The position numbers were made by a program, and so were the translations under genes. Below the pieces are notes generated by a model, which ran no database searches, was not told the DNA's origin, and was given only the letters and a program-made list of their open reading frames with translations. Positions 45,421-56,000 of a DNA stretch of 64,000 bases are shown one piece after another; the stretch's first letter is position 1; each line of letters begins with the position of its first letter. This stretch comes from Porphyra umbilicalis (Eukaryota; Rhodophyta; Bangiophyceae; Bangiales; Bangiaceae): NCBI GenBank assembly GCA_002049455.2, contig KV918800.1:248001-312000 (forward strand). Direction: 5' to 3'.

Positions 45421-47433
45421 ATGACGGGTGGAAGGTCAGCCGGCTGGGGAGCGAAGCGGTGGGTCGCTGGCGTGTCGGCGGTGCTCGCGGTGGCGGTAGC
45501 GGCCTGGTCGGCCGGCGGCGCGTCGGCGCAGGAAGCGGGCGTGACGGAGATCGCCGGGCCGCCACCAACGAAGCAGCCGCCCGTCGGCTGCAGCTATCGC
45601 AATGATGACGGTCTCCACATCAACACGTCCGTGTCGAAGCAGGTCTTGCTCATGTATGGGTCGGCGACGGACACCATCTCCTTCTCCTTTCGCCCGTCGA
45701 CAAAGACGGAAGAGATTGAGTCGGTGTCGATCAAGGGCTACAAGCGCGCCATCATCACGTCCGTGTCTGAGCCCGAGCAAACGGTGGTCGGCAATGTTGG
45801 TGGCGTTCCCGTAACCAACATGACCTTTACGATTGGGTTTGACGGAACCGTCGGCGACACGGGATACGAGGTGGAGGTGGTCACCGACGCTGACACGTAC
45901 ACGATGGAGGGCGCGTACGAGGTCGGCGGCTTTGTTCTCGTCTTGGACGAGAAGATTGTGAGCGGGGAGGAGAAGGACGGGCTGCAGCTTGGCGACGTCG
46001 TCGCGCTCGTCAAGAAGTCGCTCACCGAGTGCTCTATGAAGTGGAAGACGTTTGGGTCGGTGACGCCCGACGTCGGTGCCATCCAAATTTCCTTCAAGGA
46101 GCAGGAGGGCTCAACCTTCCTCAAGGAGGTGGAGTATGAAGACACCTGCGAGGTGGACGGTTACGTGGACAACAAGCTCGCGCCCGGCTGTGGCGTCGGC
46201 TTCTCTCCCGGCGGCAATGCGTTTGCGATCAAGACGTCGCCATACCGCTGCGGTTACGGCCAATTCTTCATCCACTTTACGTGGCCGTCGGTTGAGCTCA
46301 ACGGGGAGGTGTTTGAGACGGTGCTCATTGTCAAGTTTGACAAGTCTTCCCCACCCCCGTGCGTGGCACTGGGCGACACGGTGGAGGTCGACTCGTCGGG
46401 TGGCGTCGTGGCGGTCGACATGTTTAACCTGCTCAACCCGCCGCAGCCGTCGGACGTAGAGAAGGTCATTCTGAGCTACGACGGCAAGTCGTTCGACTCG
46501 AACAATGGCAAGTCGACGCTCGAGCAGCCCGACCAAAAGATGGTCTTTGAAGTGTCGGGGGGCACTTCGGGCGAAAAGTATGACGCGACCATCGAGTGCG
46601 CGTTTGAGGACCGCACCATTGAGGCCACCTACCTCGGCGGCAAGGTCGTCATTGACGTGACGGGCGAGGCCGGCTTGCCCGAGCGTAAGGACCTTCCCGA
46701 GCGCGACGGTAAGATCCGCGTCGCGGTGCTCATCGAGTTTGACCGCTACGATCCGACAAACTACACGGTCGCGGTGCACAACAAGTGCCTGGCGGGCTTC
46801 TTTGAGATGCTCGGCGGTGACGCGGATGACTATGGACTGGAAACCGTGCGCCAGGGCTCGGCCATCCCAGTGGTGCTGATGTACGCGGATGATCAGGAGG
46901 ACTATGATGCCAAGGTGGAAACGCTGAAGGCGGACCTGGCGGAGGAAAGCTGCAAGGGCCAGCAGGCCATGGACGAGCCGTGCGACAAGGTGCGCTTCCT
47001 CGAGTCGTACATTGTGGCGTCGGACGGCAGCGGCGTGTCGGGTGACAGCGGCGCCGCCGTCGCGTCTGCGTCAGGCCTGGCGACCTGGTCGATTGCGCTC
47101 ATTGCGGTGCTGGGCGCTTTGATTGTGATGCTGCTCATTGCGCTTGCCCTGTGGGCTGTCTACCGGAGGAGTGCGGAGCAGACCGAGTCCGACTACTCGA
47201 CGTCGGGCCCGCTCGGTGTGCCGGACCCCGACGACCTGCTCTACAACGAGTCGGTCGTCCGCGATGTGTACGGCAGGTCCAACGGTGCGGGGCCGACGCC
47301 CGAAACGGCGGCCGCCCGGGCACGGGAGGCCGAGCTTCGGGAAGAGTTCCCGCGCCCGCCGTCGACGTCTGCTGCATCGGGGCGCGCCGAGACAGACGAT
47401 GCGTCGTCCACGTACAGCGGGCTTATGGGGTAA
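45421..47433 (+). CDS. Secreted type I membrane protein, about 670 aa, unknown family
   Basis: The ATG at 45421 is preferred over the one at 45301 because it places a signal peptide (KRWVAGVSAVLAVAVAAWSA, then GGASA cleavage) at the start. An extracellular part of about 520 residues follows, rich in beta-type text with scattered Cys and NxS/T sites (NTS, NMT, NYT, NES). Similar segments recur (YTMEGAYEVGGFVLVLDEKI and RTIEATYLGGKVVIDVTGEA), suggesting tandem Ig/TIG-like modules. A single transmembrane helix (WSIALIAVLGALIVMLLIAL) at about residues 550-575 precedes a cytosolic tail of about 95 residues with acidic DDLL and YNES sorting-like motifs. It is intronless. It could act in cell-surface adhesion or the extracellular matrix; no family is recognised. 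Confidence 0.85.
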   Translation: MTGGRSAGWGAKRWVAGVSAVLAVAVAAWSAGGASAQEAGVTEIAGPPPTKQPPVGCSYRNDDGLHINTSVSKQVLLMYGSATDTISFSFRPSTKTEEIESVSIKGYKRAIITSVSEPEQTVVGNVGGVPVTNMTFTIGFDGTVGDTGYEVEVVTDADTYTMEGAYEVGGFVLVLDEKIVSGEEKDGLQLGDVVALVKKSLTECSMKWKTFGSVTPDVGAIQISFKEQEGSTFLKEVEYEDTCEVDGYVDNKLAPGCGVGFSPGGNAFAIKTSPYRCGYGQFFIHFTWPSVELNGEVFETVLIVKFDKSSPPPCVALGDTVEVDSSGGVVAVDMFNLLNPPQPSDVEKVILSYDGKSFDSNNGKSTLEQPDQKMVFEVSGGTSGEKYDATIECAFEDRTIEATYLGGKVVIDVTGEAGLPERKDLPERDGKIRVAVLIEFDRYDPTNYTVAVHNKCLAGFFEMLGGDADDYGLETVRQGSAIPVVLMYADDQEDYDAKVETLKADLAEESCKGQQAMDEPCDKVRFLESYIVASDGSGVSGDSGAAVASASGLATWSIALIAVLGALIVMLLIALALWAVYRRSAEQTESDYSTSGPLGVPDPDDLLYNESVVRDVYGRSNGAGPTPETAAARAREAELREEFPRPPSTSAASGRAETDDASSTYSGLMG

Positions 47434-48981
47434 TGGGCGTGTGGAGGCTGGCTTGTTTCTCTCTTTCCTTCGATTGCGTTGACAGCATGTTTTTTTTCCT
47501 TTTACCTGTCTCGTTTTTTGTTGTCTCACTGCCGTGAGCGGCGGGGGGAGAGTGGTGGGCGCCCACACCTCGGCTTCCTGGCATGCTCGCTTGACCGCTC
47601 TGAGCTCGTTTCTAGCGACCGCATCGCCTCTTGTGCAATCCTGGCGTTGTGGTGGCTGGTAGGTGCCGGCGGTTGTGGTGATGTGGCGCTCGTCCACCTA
47701 CCCCCCCGCCCGAGGATCCGTCTGCTGCCTCGCCCGCTCTCCCGCTGCTGGCGTGTACCATTTCGTTAGACTTCTGGCTGCATGGCTGCAGCTTGTCTGT
47801 GCTCCTTATTTTTTTACCCGCTCACCCGCGCAGCCGGGTGCGCGGCGGCTTTCCGTCGCGCGCTCGTCCTTTTTCTTTGCGGAGGCCGATCGACTCTCGT
47901 GGGTACGGTTTGGGGTTTTGCTGAGGCGCGTTTGCCTCACCGGAGGAGGTGCGCGTTGTGGAGTGCGCCCTCTTCCCTTTTTGTCGGGTCGGGCAGCAAG
48001 GCGCGTCTAAAGTAATTCTTGTATCGTCCATCATTGGGCTCGAGCACCAGCTAGGAGGGTCCCGACGTACGTGGTGAGCAGCAGCGACCGCCGCCACGGC
48101 TGTTGCATCGCAGTTGCGACGCCCAGCCTCTTCCCTGGCCCATGCACCGGGGATCGGGTCGTCTGGTGCTCGGTCCACAAGTCAGCCAGCGTCACCGGCT
48201 ATTATCCGCCGCCGCTGCCTCCAATCACGCTCCACTGAAGCCACGTCCCAGAGGCTTGAATTGTTGAACAGGTCGACGTCCCAGCATTGACGCCTCGCGC
48301 CGCCCGTCCAGAAACGGCTCTGTCTACACGCGAACCCACTCCACGCCCACGCAACGTGTTGCAGCACGTTCAGTCGGTCAGCCACACCAGCCTTTGACAG
48401 GACGCATTCGATGCGCTGCCCGATCGGCGGCTGAGTCGAGGTGCCACGCGAAGTCGGGTCGCGCCTTGACGCGCACCGCACATCAATCATTGAATTGATT
48501 GGCTGTGCGCAGCTCTTACTACCTCCCTTCCCCATCGACTTCATCGCGCTACCTCCCCCATCGTCTAGGTCGCGCAATGCACGAGCGGTCGGCTCAGCGA
48601 GCGACCATGACCAGACCCGCGACCATGACCAGGCCGGACGGAGAGACAAGGTACCACAGGCAGACGTGCATATAGATGGGCTGAAACTTAACAGGTAGAA
48701 ACAAACAACTGTCGCGCAGTTGTGCAACACAATCCAAGAACAAGCAAAACCATTCGCGCGCACGCAGAAGAAAAATACATACACAATGCGCGCACCACAC
48801 GAAACACCACCGTGAACCCAAGAACGTGCGGCTGGTGACGTGCAGCCAACCTCTCGGCACCAGCCAGGGCCACGTCGCGCGTGGTGCCCCAACAGACACC
48901 ATCGCTCAAGGCGCTCCGGGCGTCCCGCAGCCGGCGCCCCGCTTCCTTCTCCCCCTTCAACGAACAGTGCCACGTCAACCC
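47434..48981. other. Intergenic region between convergent genes
   Basis: It holds the 3' sides of the membrane protein (+) and the SANT gene (-). Pyrimidine-rich stretches occur near 47,490-47,520. The 267-codon minus frame at 48182-48985 has no domain and contains mixed-composition text, so I treat it as non-coding. Confidence 0.45.
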
Positions 48982-49974
48982 TCAAATGCGCTTGGCGTTC
49001 CGCAAGTTCTTGAGGTGGCCGCTGACTTGCAGCGCCGTCCGCTCGCCATCAAACTCAACGGCTAGCAGCTTGACGAGGTCCGCATCAGAGAGACCGCGCC
49101 CTTCACCGACAATGACCGTCATGAACCGCTCCTCCTCCTCGGCCGTCCAGTTCTTGCGAATGCGCTTCTTCTTGCCCGACGTGTTCAGCTCCTCCTCCCC
49201 ATCCGTACCGTGGTTCCGCTTGACGCCAACGGTTGGCGACGGGGTCGTCCCCACCGGGAGGGTCGCAGCACTGCCGCCCGCGTCTTCGGCAGCCTCAACG
49301 GCCTCGGCGGCAGCGAGGGTGGCCGCCGCGGCTGCCGCGGCCGCAGCGGCAGCGGGAGGATGAGACGACCGCTGGGCGCCCCCCCCCCGCGACGTGACCA
49401 CAGGCGTGATCGTCACCGGGTCGAGCATGATGGAGGTGGGCACCGTCCGGGGGCCGGGCGCAATCTTGGTCGCCACCGACGCGGTATTGACGCCATTACC
49501 GGCGCGGCGGTCCAACGTCTCGGATGCTTTGGCATAGGTGGTGATAGCCGAGCCAATGCCAGTAATCAAATCACCAATGTTTTGGAGGCAGCTGTTGAGC
49601 AACTGTGGTTCGCATGTCCACCGACAACAGGAGGAGACCGTGGGGAGCAAAGAGGAACGAGAAGAGAGTGACACGTCAGAGGGATTGCTCACCCAGTCCA
49701 AGCTTGGAGCGCAAACCAGCTGCGAAGTCGACCAGCAAAAGCCCAAACGGAGCACAGCCGCCGTACCCTGGCCGGCCCGCTGACAGAGCTGCACGCACGC
49801 GCCGACACAGCCCGCCAATGGTCCACCACCCGCAAGCACAAACGCCAACGCATCGCCGTCCATCCTCTCTACTCCCCATGACCCCCCCCACAACCGTCAC
49901 GAAGCTTGAAACGAGCCAGATGACTTCGCACGTACCGCCCGCTGCTGCCGGTTGAGAAGCGCTTCCTCCGACAT
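48982..49974 (-). CDS. SANT/Myb-like DNA-binding protein, probable three exons
   Basis: Exons: 49974-49936 (13 codons, MSEEALLNRQQRA, GTACGT donor), 49719-49693 (9-codon micro-exon, GTGAGC donor) and 49602-48982. All junctions are phase 0, giving 228 residues. An N-terminal helical part (NSCLQNIGDLITGIGSAITT) leads into an Ala-rich linker, a basic stretch (GKKKRIRKNW) and a C-terminal SANT/Myb repeat (WTAEEEERFMTVIVGEGRGL, then LQVSGHLKNLRNAKRI), at about residues 170-228. Such proteins bind DNA or chromatin; the target is unknown. The last exon is firm. The micro-exon is inferred from splice sites alone. Confidence 0.7.
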
Positions 49975-50408
49975 GGCGCTAAGCAAGACCTCACCGCACG
50001 GGCGAACGGGTTAAGCAAGACGTCCACGGTGGGTCGCTAGCCGCGTCAACACACGCTACGAAGGGACAGCTAGCGACAAAGAGAGCATTAACTCCCCAGC
50101 AACGTGCTCGACGACGCGTTGCGTGCAGTCGGCGAAGCAGTCAACCGCGCGCGCCAAAACAGAGCGCAACAGGACCGGTCCAATTGGGGCAGCGACACGT
50201 ACGCCAACTGACGAAACAGGGGGGGCCTCTGCGAGCCAAGGGCACCACCCCCGCCCAAGAGGCCTGTGGAGGCCCGCAGCGCCATTTCACAAGCACTGTT
50301 TGCCCTACCAGCGAGGGGAGCAAACAGGAGAAAAAAATTAGTGCTCTCATGCCAAGAAAGGCTTACGAGGGTATTTGTACATGCAAGCCCCACTAAAGTT
50401 AGAGAAGC
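49975..50408. other. Upstream region of the SANT gene
   Basis: No coding frame with a domain. The promoter is expected here; no motif was recognised. Confidence 0.4.
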
Positions 50409-50410
50409 TA

Positions 50411-53060
50411 AAGTCTATCCCATTCTATTAGACACCTGGTGTTTTGCAGCCTATCGTTGGCGTGCTTGCTCCAAACGGTTTCAAATCTTTGTAGTAACCT
50501 TCGATGACGGGTTCCGCGTGAGCACACCAAAAATCACGTTGAGAAGCGCAGTTCATCGGCCGCTGTGGTGTGTACACCTCCGGCGGCATCGATCTGGTCA
50601 CACCGATACCGTCCGTTCCGGACCATCTCAGATTTGGTCGAATCCGATTCGAGCTTGATCCCAACTTGAGGGGCTACTTTACTCATATTCAAAGAGACAA
50701 GAGATCAACACGCGATGCTCGCGCGACCACATCCAAGGATCTTCGATGCCGGAAGCGCCGCGCATCATAAATTGAAGCGCTGGCGCCAAGCAAGCAGTCT
50801 TGACATGCTAAAATCTGTGACTCCCTCAAAACATTTCTCTGTCAACGCCCAAATCAAAGCATGCCCACGCCGACAAAGTCGCATTCACTCCACGTCCTCC
50901 TCATCCTCGTCCCCCTCATCCTCCCCATCCTCCTCACTGGAGCTACAACCGTTCACACCGTCCGCCTCAGCGTCCTCCAGCTCAATGTCCATCTCATCGG
51001 CACGGTCCTCCACCTCCGCCCTCATGGCGGCCATGTCCATGTAGTAGTCCTCCATGCTGATGGCGTGGTCCTCGTACTTCGCCCAGATCGCTGCCGACAT
51101 CTTATTGAACTCCACGTCGACGAGCTCCGGGAGACGCGTAAGGTTGAAAGTGACGTTTGCTTAGCGTAGAGCAACCTTCACGGTGCCCCAAACCATCTCA
51201 ATTGGGTTGAGCTCTGGGTGTGCCACAGGAGAGAAGATGATTGAGACGTCAGACTCCTCCGCCAAGTCTTGCACCAAGTAGCGTGGTGTCAGGCGATGCT
51301 TGGCGGCCTGGGCGCGCATTTGCGCCACGATCTTGGCTTGGCGCCACGTAGGCGACCAGTTGGTCGGTGCCGCGTCGTGCTCCTCGAGCCAATCAGCCAG
51401 TTGGCTCTTCTTCATCGATGAATTAGCCGGTCGGGATTCCTCGGTCAGCTGCATATGGTTGGGAGCTCGGTCGACGACAAGCACCCCACCGCCAATCTTG
51501 GGAAGCACTTGGTCTTGAAGCCACTTGAGCCACACCGCCGAGTTCATTTCGCCGTGGTAGTCGCCCGTCTTCTTCTTGCCCTTGAAGACGAGACTTGCAC
51601 CTGGCACGAGGCCTGTCTTGCGTGACCCGACATGCGCGATGATGATCCGTGCTCCCTTTCCAGATGGCACGTTTAGGCGAGCGCGTGACGACTTGTCCGT
51701 CCAAATCCGCCCCGGTGTCATGTTCTTGTTCGCCCAGGTCTCGTCGGTGTAGAAGATAGTGCCCTCGTCTGCACGATACTCCCGCATCTTCTTGATAAAG
51801 TTCTCGCGTTGCTTGACGATAGACCGCTTCTCGCGAGCCACATCATAGTGGTTGGGGCCCCGTGTAAACTTGAACCCCAGGTCCGTCATTGCTCTGTGAA
51901 GCGTTGATCGAGACCACTTGTAGTCGGAGAGGTCGTCGCCCTTACCTGCCCCTTCCTCCAATAGTGCGAGGGTGCTGTCTAATGTGGGAACAGTCTTATC
52001 TGCGTACTGGGTGTACACGGTCTCGCGCACGCGCGAAAGCTCAGAGGCAGGAACGCGACGCTTGCTCACACGACGCTCCCGCTTCCCCGACAAGGGTCGA
52101 GTATCGGCATACTCCCCGTGCGCGATACGGATAACCGTGCTGCGGCTCACCCCAGTCGCCGCCGCCGTGCGGTCGACGGGCTGCTCCAGCATCTCTGCGG
52201 CATGGTTATCACGTTCTGAGGTGAAAAAGGCACGCAGCCTGCCAACAAGAAGCACAACCTCCCATGTGATGCGGCGCACCGCGCGCACGCGCGTGCGCGG
52301 CTTCCGCGCGACCGCACGCGTGGTCGGCATTGCGACTCACTGCGCAAGGCAACACCCAGAGCACTCAGGCGCGAGCAGATGGGGGGTCGGGGGCGCAGGG
52401 GGGCGTGGAGGGGAAGGGCGTTGGGAGAAGGTGCTGGGCGGAGGGGCGCGCGGGGAACCAGAAGGGCACGACACCGTCGGGGGCGGCCGTGGCGCGAGGC
52501 GCAGCGCACGGGCTCAGTCGGCCACCGCAGCCCGCAGTGTGCAAGGCTGGGGCAAAAAAAGCGCGCGCGCGCGAAGCGCCTGATTGCCCAGGCTCGCCGA
52601 CCTCGGATCAAAAACGCGCACTCGGCGGATCAAGAAATCTTCAAAGTAGCCCCACAGTTCGGATGGATGATTTTCAATCGTTGCAAGATTTTTGCGCTTC
52701 TTTGCTACGACCGTGTTGGCAGGCCTCTGCAGACCTTCATGTCAGCTGGAATACCGCGACCACTGGCCAGTATGACTCGACAGGATATGGGGACATCGGC
52801 TGGAGGCCAAATTCCTGGTTGGTGTCTATTCTTGTCGGGTAGGGACGGCAAAAAGCCCCCAGAGACAGTTTTGCGCTGTGTTCAGGCACGACGATGAGAC
52901 GCTTCTCGAATGCCTATGCGTCTCATCTTCTGGAACAAGGATGTCGAGTGGGTTTCTATTGCGCACGAGAAATCCGCTTGTAAAAAGCTGTTGATGCGGC
53001 CGAGCTATAGCGAGACATAAAAGTCCTGTTCTCAGGGGTCTAATAGAATAGGATAGACTT
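50411..53060 (-). mobile_element. Complete Tc1/IS630-type DNA transposon, 2.65 kb
   Basis: The ends begin AAGTCTATCC and stay inverted over about 28 bp (to TATTAGAC and CCTG) with two mismatches. TA flanks both sides (50409-50410 and 53061-53062). One gene, the transposase, lies on the minus strand. The remaining DNA on both sides has no second gene that I could support. Confidence 0.88.
50885..52330 (-). CDS. Tc1/IS630-superfamily transposase, one in-frame stop near the C-terminus
   Basis: An N-terminal helix-turn-helix (TAAATGVSRSTVIRIAHGEY) precedes a DDE core: IFYTDETWANKNM, GVLVVDRAPNHMQLTE and VAHPELNPIEMVWGTV. About 90 residues separate the second Asp from the Glu, far more than the 34-37 of classical Tc1/mariner. 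The insert contains KKSQLADWLEEHDAAPTNW, a helical block seen in some wide-spaced families such as Sailor (DD82E), by memory. A TAA at 51163-51161 follows VALR, and the same frame continues ANVTFNLTRLPELVDVEF, then WAKYEDHAISMEDYYMDM and an acidic tail to 50885. This continuation looks like the genuine end of the protein (482 codons). Confidence 0.88.
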
Positions 53061-53062
53061 TA

Positions 53063-56000
53063 GTAGCCCTCTGGTGCAAACACTCGACGCGAGGCAGCCG
53101 TGAAAACACATTAATAATGTGTGACATCAGCCACTGTTGCGCTCGTTTCTTAAAACTCACATGATCGTCACACTGGCCGCACCAGCTCGTCTAACAGCCA
53201 GCATCCCTACTCACCGGCACGCGCTATCACCACTCATCAAGTTTGCACCAGAAGCTCTCTCCTTTGCAAAATGCTTGCGTCGCATTCCGGTACGAACGGT
53301 AATGCAGGTGTACGCCGTCGTCGGAACAACTTGTATCGGATAGAAGTGTGCCCACCACTTGCGTACGATACCGACGAAAGCTGGTGCGGTAGGCAGAGGA
53401 GCGACGGGGTGCACGGGTTAGAGGAAGTATAGATAGTACCGCTTTGACACAAGAGCAAACCCAGGCTCACAAGGCCGCGTCCATAGCCACGGCCGAGAAG
53501 TAGAGGTATCATACGTGATTCCTGCGCGGCAGCACGGGGTTCCGGTGTGTGCTGGAAATCTGTAGCGCTCTGTGTCAGGTAGTCTGTTACCTTGGGAGTT
53601 TCTGTTGAGCTCCTGCGAGGCTTTGCCTGCAACGACAGTGGATGTGTCTGAGTGTTTCCAAGGCGCAGCGTCCATGACAATCATTGAATGCCAACACGAA
53701 CATGTTTCATCTGGGCCCTCGTACCATGCACCCACATGGTTTCAAATTTGATTGAGGCGGTGATGAAAAGAAGGGGGGCCACTGCGCATCCGGCCAAATA
53801 CTTTAAAAATGTCTGTCAAAGGGTCTTGTCGGCCAATTGGGGCAAAGGAGCAAAAAAAAAAAGTCTTCCAATGTTTGCGTGCGCACGTGGGCAGGCGGAA
53901 GCTTTTTTGCGCCAACCTGGAGGAGGGGAAGAGAACGTCTACATGATGGCCGCAATGTCCTACTACTTTTTCCAGCGCAACGGAGACCTCATCGCTTTGC
54001 CAGTGTATGCTCCGCAGCATGGGGACAAAGTTTTTCCAGTGTTGTCCTCGTGTTGTAGTTCACTTTTATTAGGCGCACTGGTAGATTTCCACTAAGGCCA
54101 AGTATTTAAATTAGTAGTACAGGAGGGGGCCACAACAGATTGATGTTGTATGTACCTATGGCGCGTGTCCCAAAAATGAGACATGCATGTTTTCTGAAGG
54201 ACTGACACATCACTGCACGGGGGCAGGCGGCGTGGGGTACGAGAAAATTCTCGACTGGCCTCCATGGAAAGAGCCTCCCCCGACGCGTGCTTGGCTGACA
54301 ACTCCTTAACACCCGCCTGTGGGCCCTGTTCTGTGGACCTCTCAGCTAGCCCCGATCTTGGAGCCAGTCTTTTTCAGGTTCTTGGGGTTAAAGGTTTGCA
54401 ACGCCAAAGCTCATGTGCAAACTGGAGCTTCTCTCGTTGATATTTCGTCGTTGATATTTTGTCCGAATCTCCCGCCTGATCTCATTTACCTTACAAGTAG
54501 GTCCCCCAGGGCAGGGACCAGGTAGCAAAGCTTCCCCTTTTCGTGAGAACACAGACACACAGTTCGTAAAACTTCAGCAATCACCAGTTCGCACTTTGTT
54601 TCCACCTACTGTAAACGGTGCTCGTCCCAGTCGAAGTCGAAGAAAATTTTCCTTTTTGTGAGGAGCATACGGCTTCATTTTTTCTTCATTTAATGAAGAA
54701 AAAAATGATGCCATGTGCTCCTCACTTCCGTAGCATCCAGCGATTGGCGAGATTCTGCACTATTCAGGATGATGCCGACGTCTCCGTCCCTAAAGAGAAT
54801 GTGCATTGTCCATATGTTGCCGCGCCGTGGCCTTCCTCCACGGACTCAATGGATGGCAACATTTTCTCGGCCTGTCGTGCTCTGCTGTTTCGTACCGGTC
54901 ATACGGAAAACACTCACCGCCTGTGAGGCATAGCACTGGTCCCGGCCGAGGTGGGAGTGAGCTGAACAGTGGACGCACCACGGCCGGAGCGACACCCCCC
55001 ACAAGCTGGAATGCAGGGACGTTTGTAATTGGCCAAGAGAAGCAACAGCAATGCATGTCGGGTACCATCTTTACAGAATGTGTCCGTACGGCCCGCAAAC
55101 GCACAATCGGCGCACTCGTTTTTCTGAGATTATTTGAGAATCCTGAAGAAAATCTCGATAACTCACTGCTCTGGGCTACTTTACCACATGAGACGACTGA
55201 GAAAGGAAGAATATCTCAAGAAAACGGAGAATCTCGATTCTGCACAAACCTGGCGGTTGGAGAGCCAATGGCGCGTCGAAGATACGCACTCAGCAGCTGT
55301 TTGATGCTGTTCTAGACCAATGGTTGGCCTGTTTTACAAAGCAGTCCCGGTCTTGGCCGATGAGGACAAAATTGGGGGATCAGCAATACTTTGAGGGAGA
55401 ATGTCTTTTCGATGCTGTCATAGAATTCCGAGCTTCGTCACTGTAATGGCGGCTAGTCGTCCTGTCCCTTTGCTCTTGTGACCACCATGGCGTTGGGTCC
55501 CTTTTTTCGTACCCAGTTGTCGCTGTGTCTTTTTCCCTTCTCCAGTTGTCGCGTCCCCATTGTCGGTCCCCATTTGATATTTTCATCTTTGTCGTATGGT
55601 TGTCAGTATAAAGCAATGGTCAGCAAAGCAAACAAGCACAGCACCCGGCGCGCCGCCACACGCAGGGAGAGGTCGACAGCGGAGGCCGCCAGATGCCTCA
55701 AGAAATGAACAAGAGATGAGTAAACACTCCGGCAGGGGCCGGGGGGGGAACGGGGAAGGACGTGAAACGCATGGAGGAAAAAAACGAACGTGAGTACAGC
55801 GCGACTTGCAAGGCGTGCGGATGGGGGGAGGGAGGGGGGCAAAGAATGGGGCAGATGCGGCGCGCGGGCGCAAAGAAAGGGGGAGAGGGGGGGGCAAAAA
55901 AAGGGGCGGATGCGGAGCGCGGGCCCGAAGAAGGAGCGGATGCGGCGCGCGCGTCGAAGAGAGAGCATGGCGGTGCGGTGACGACGATGGAGTGGTGGTG

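Noticed and set aside
45436-46779. Antisense frames of 216 and 222 codons
   Set aside because: They mirror the membrane-protein gene and vanish outside it.
46879-46910. YADDQEDYD, which looks like a reverse-transcriptase YxDD box
   Set aside because: It lies inside the membrane-protein ectodomain with no other reverse-transcriptase motif nearby.
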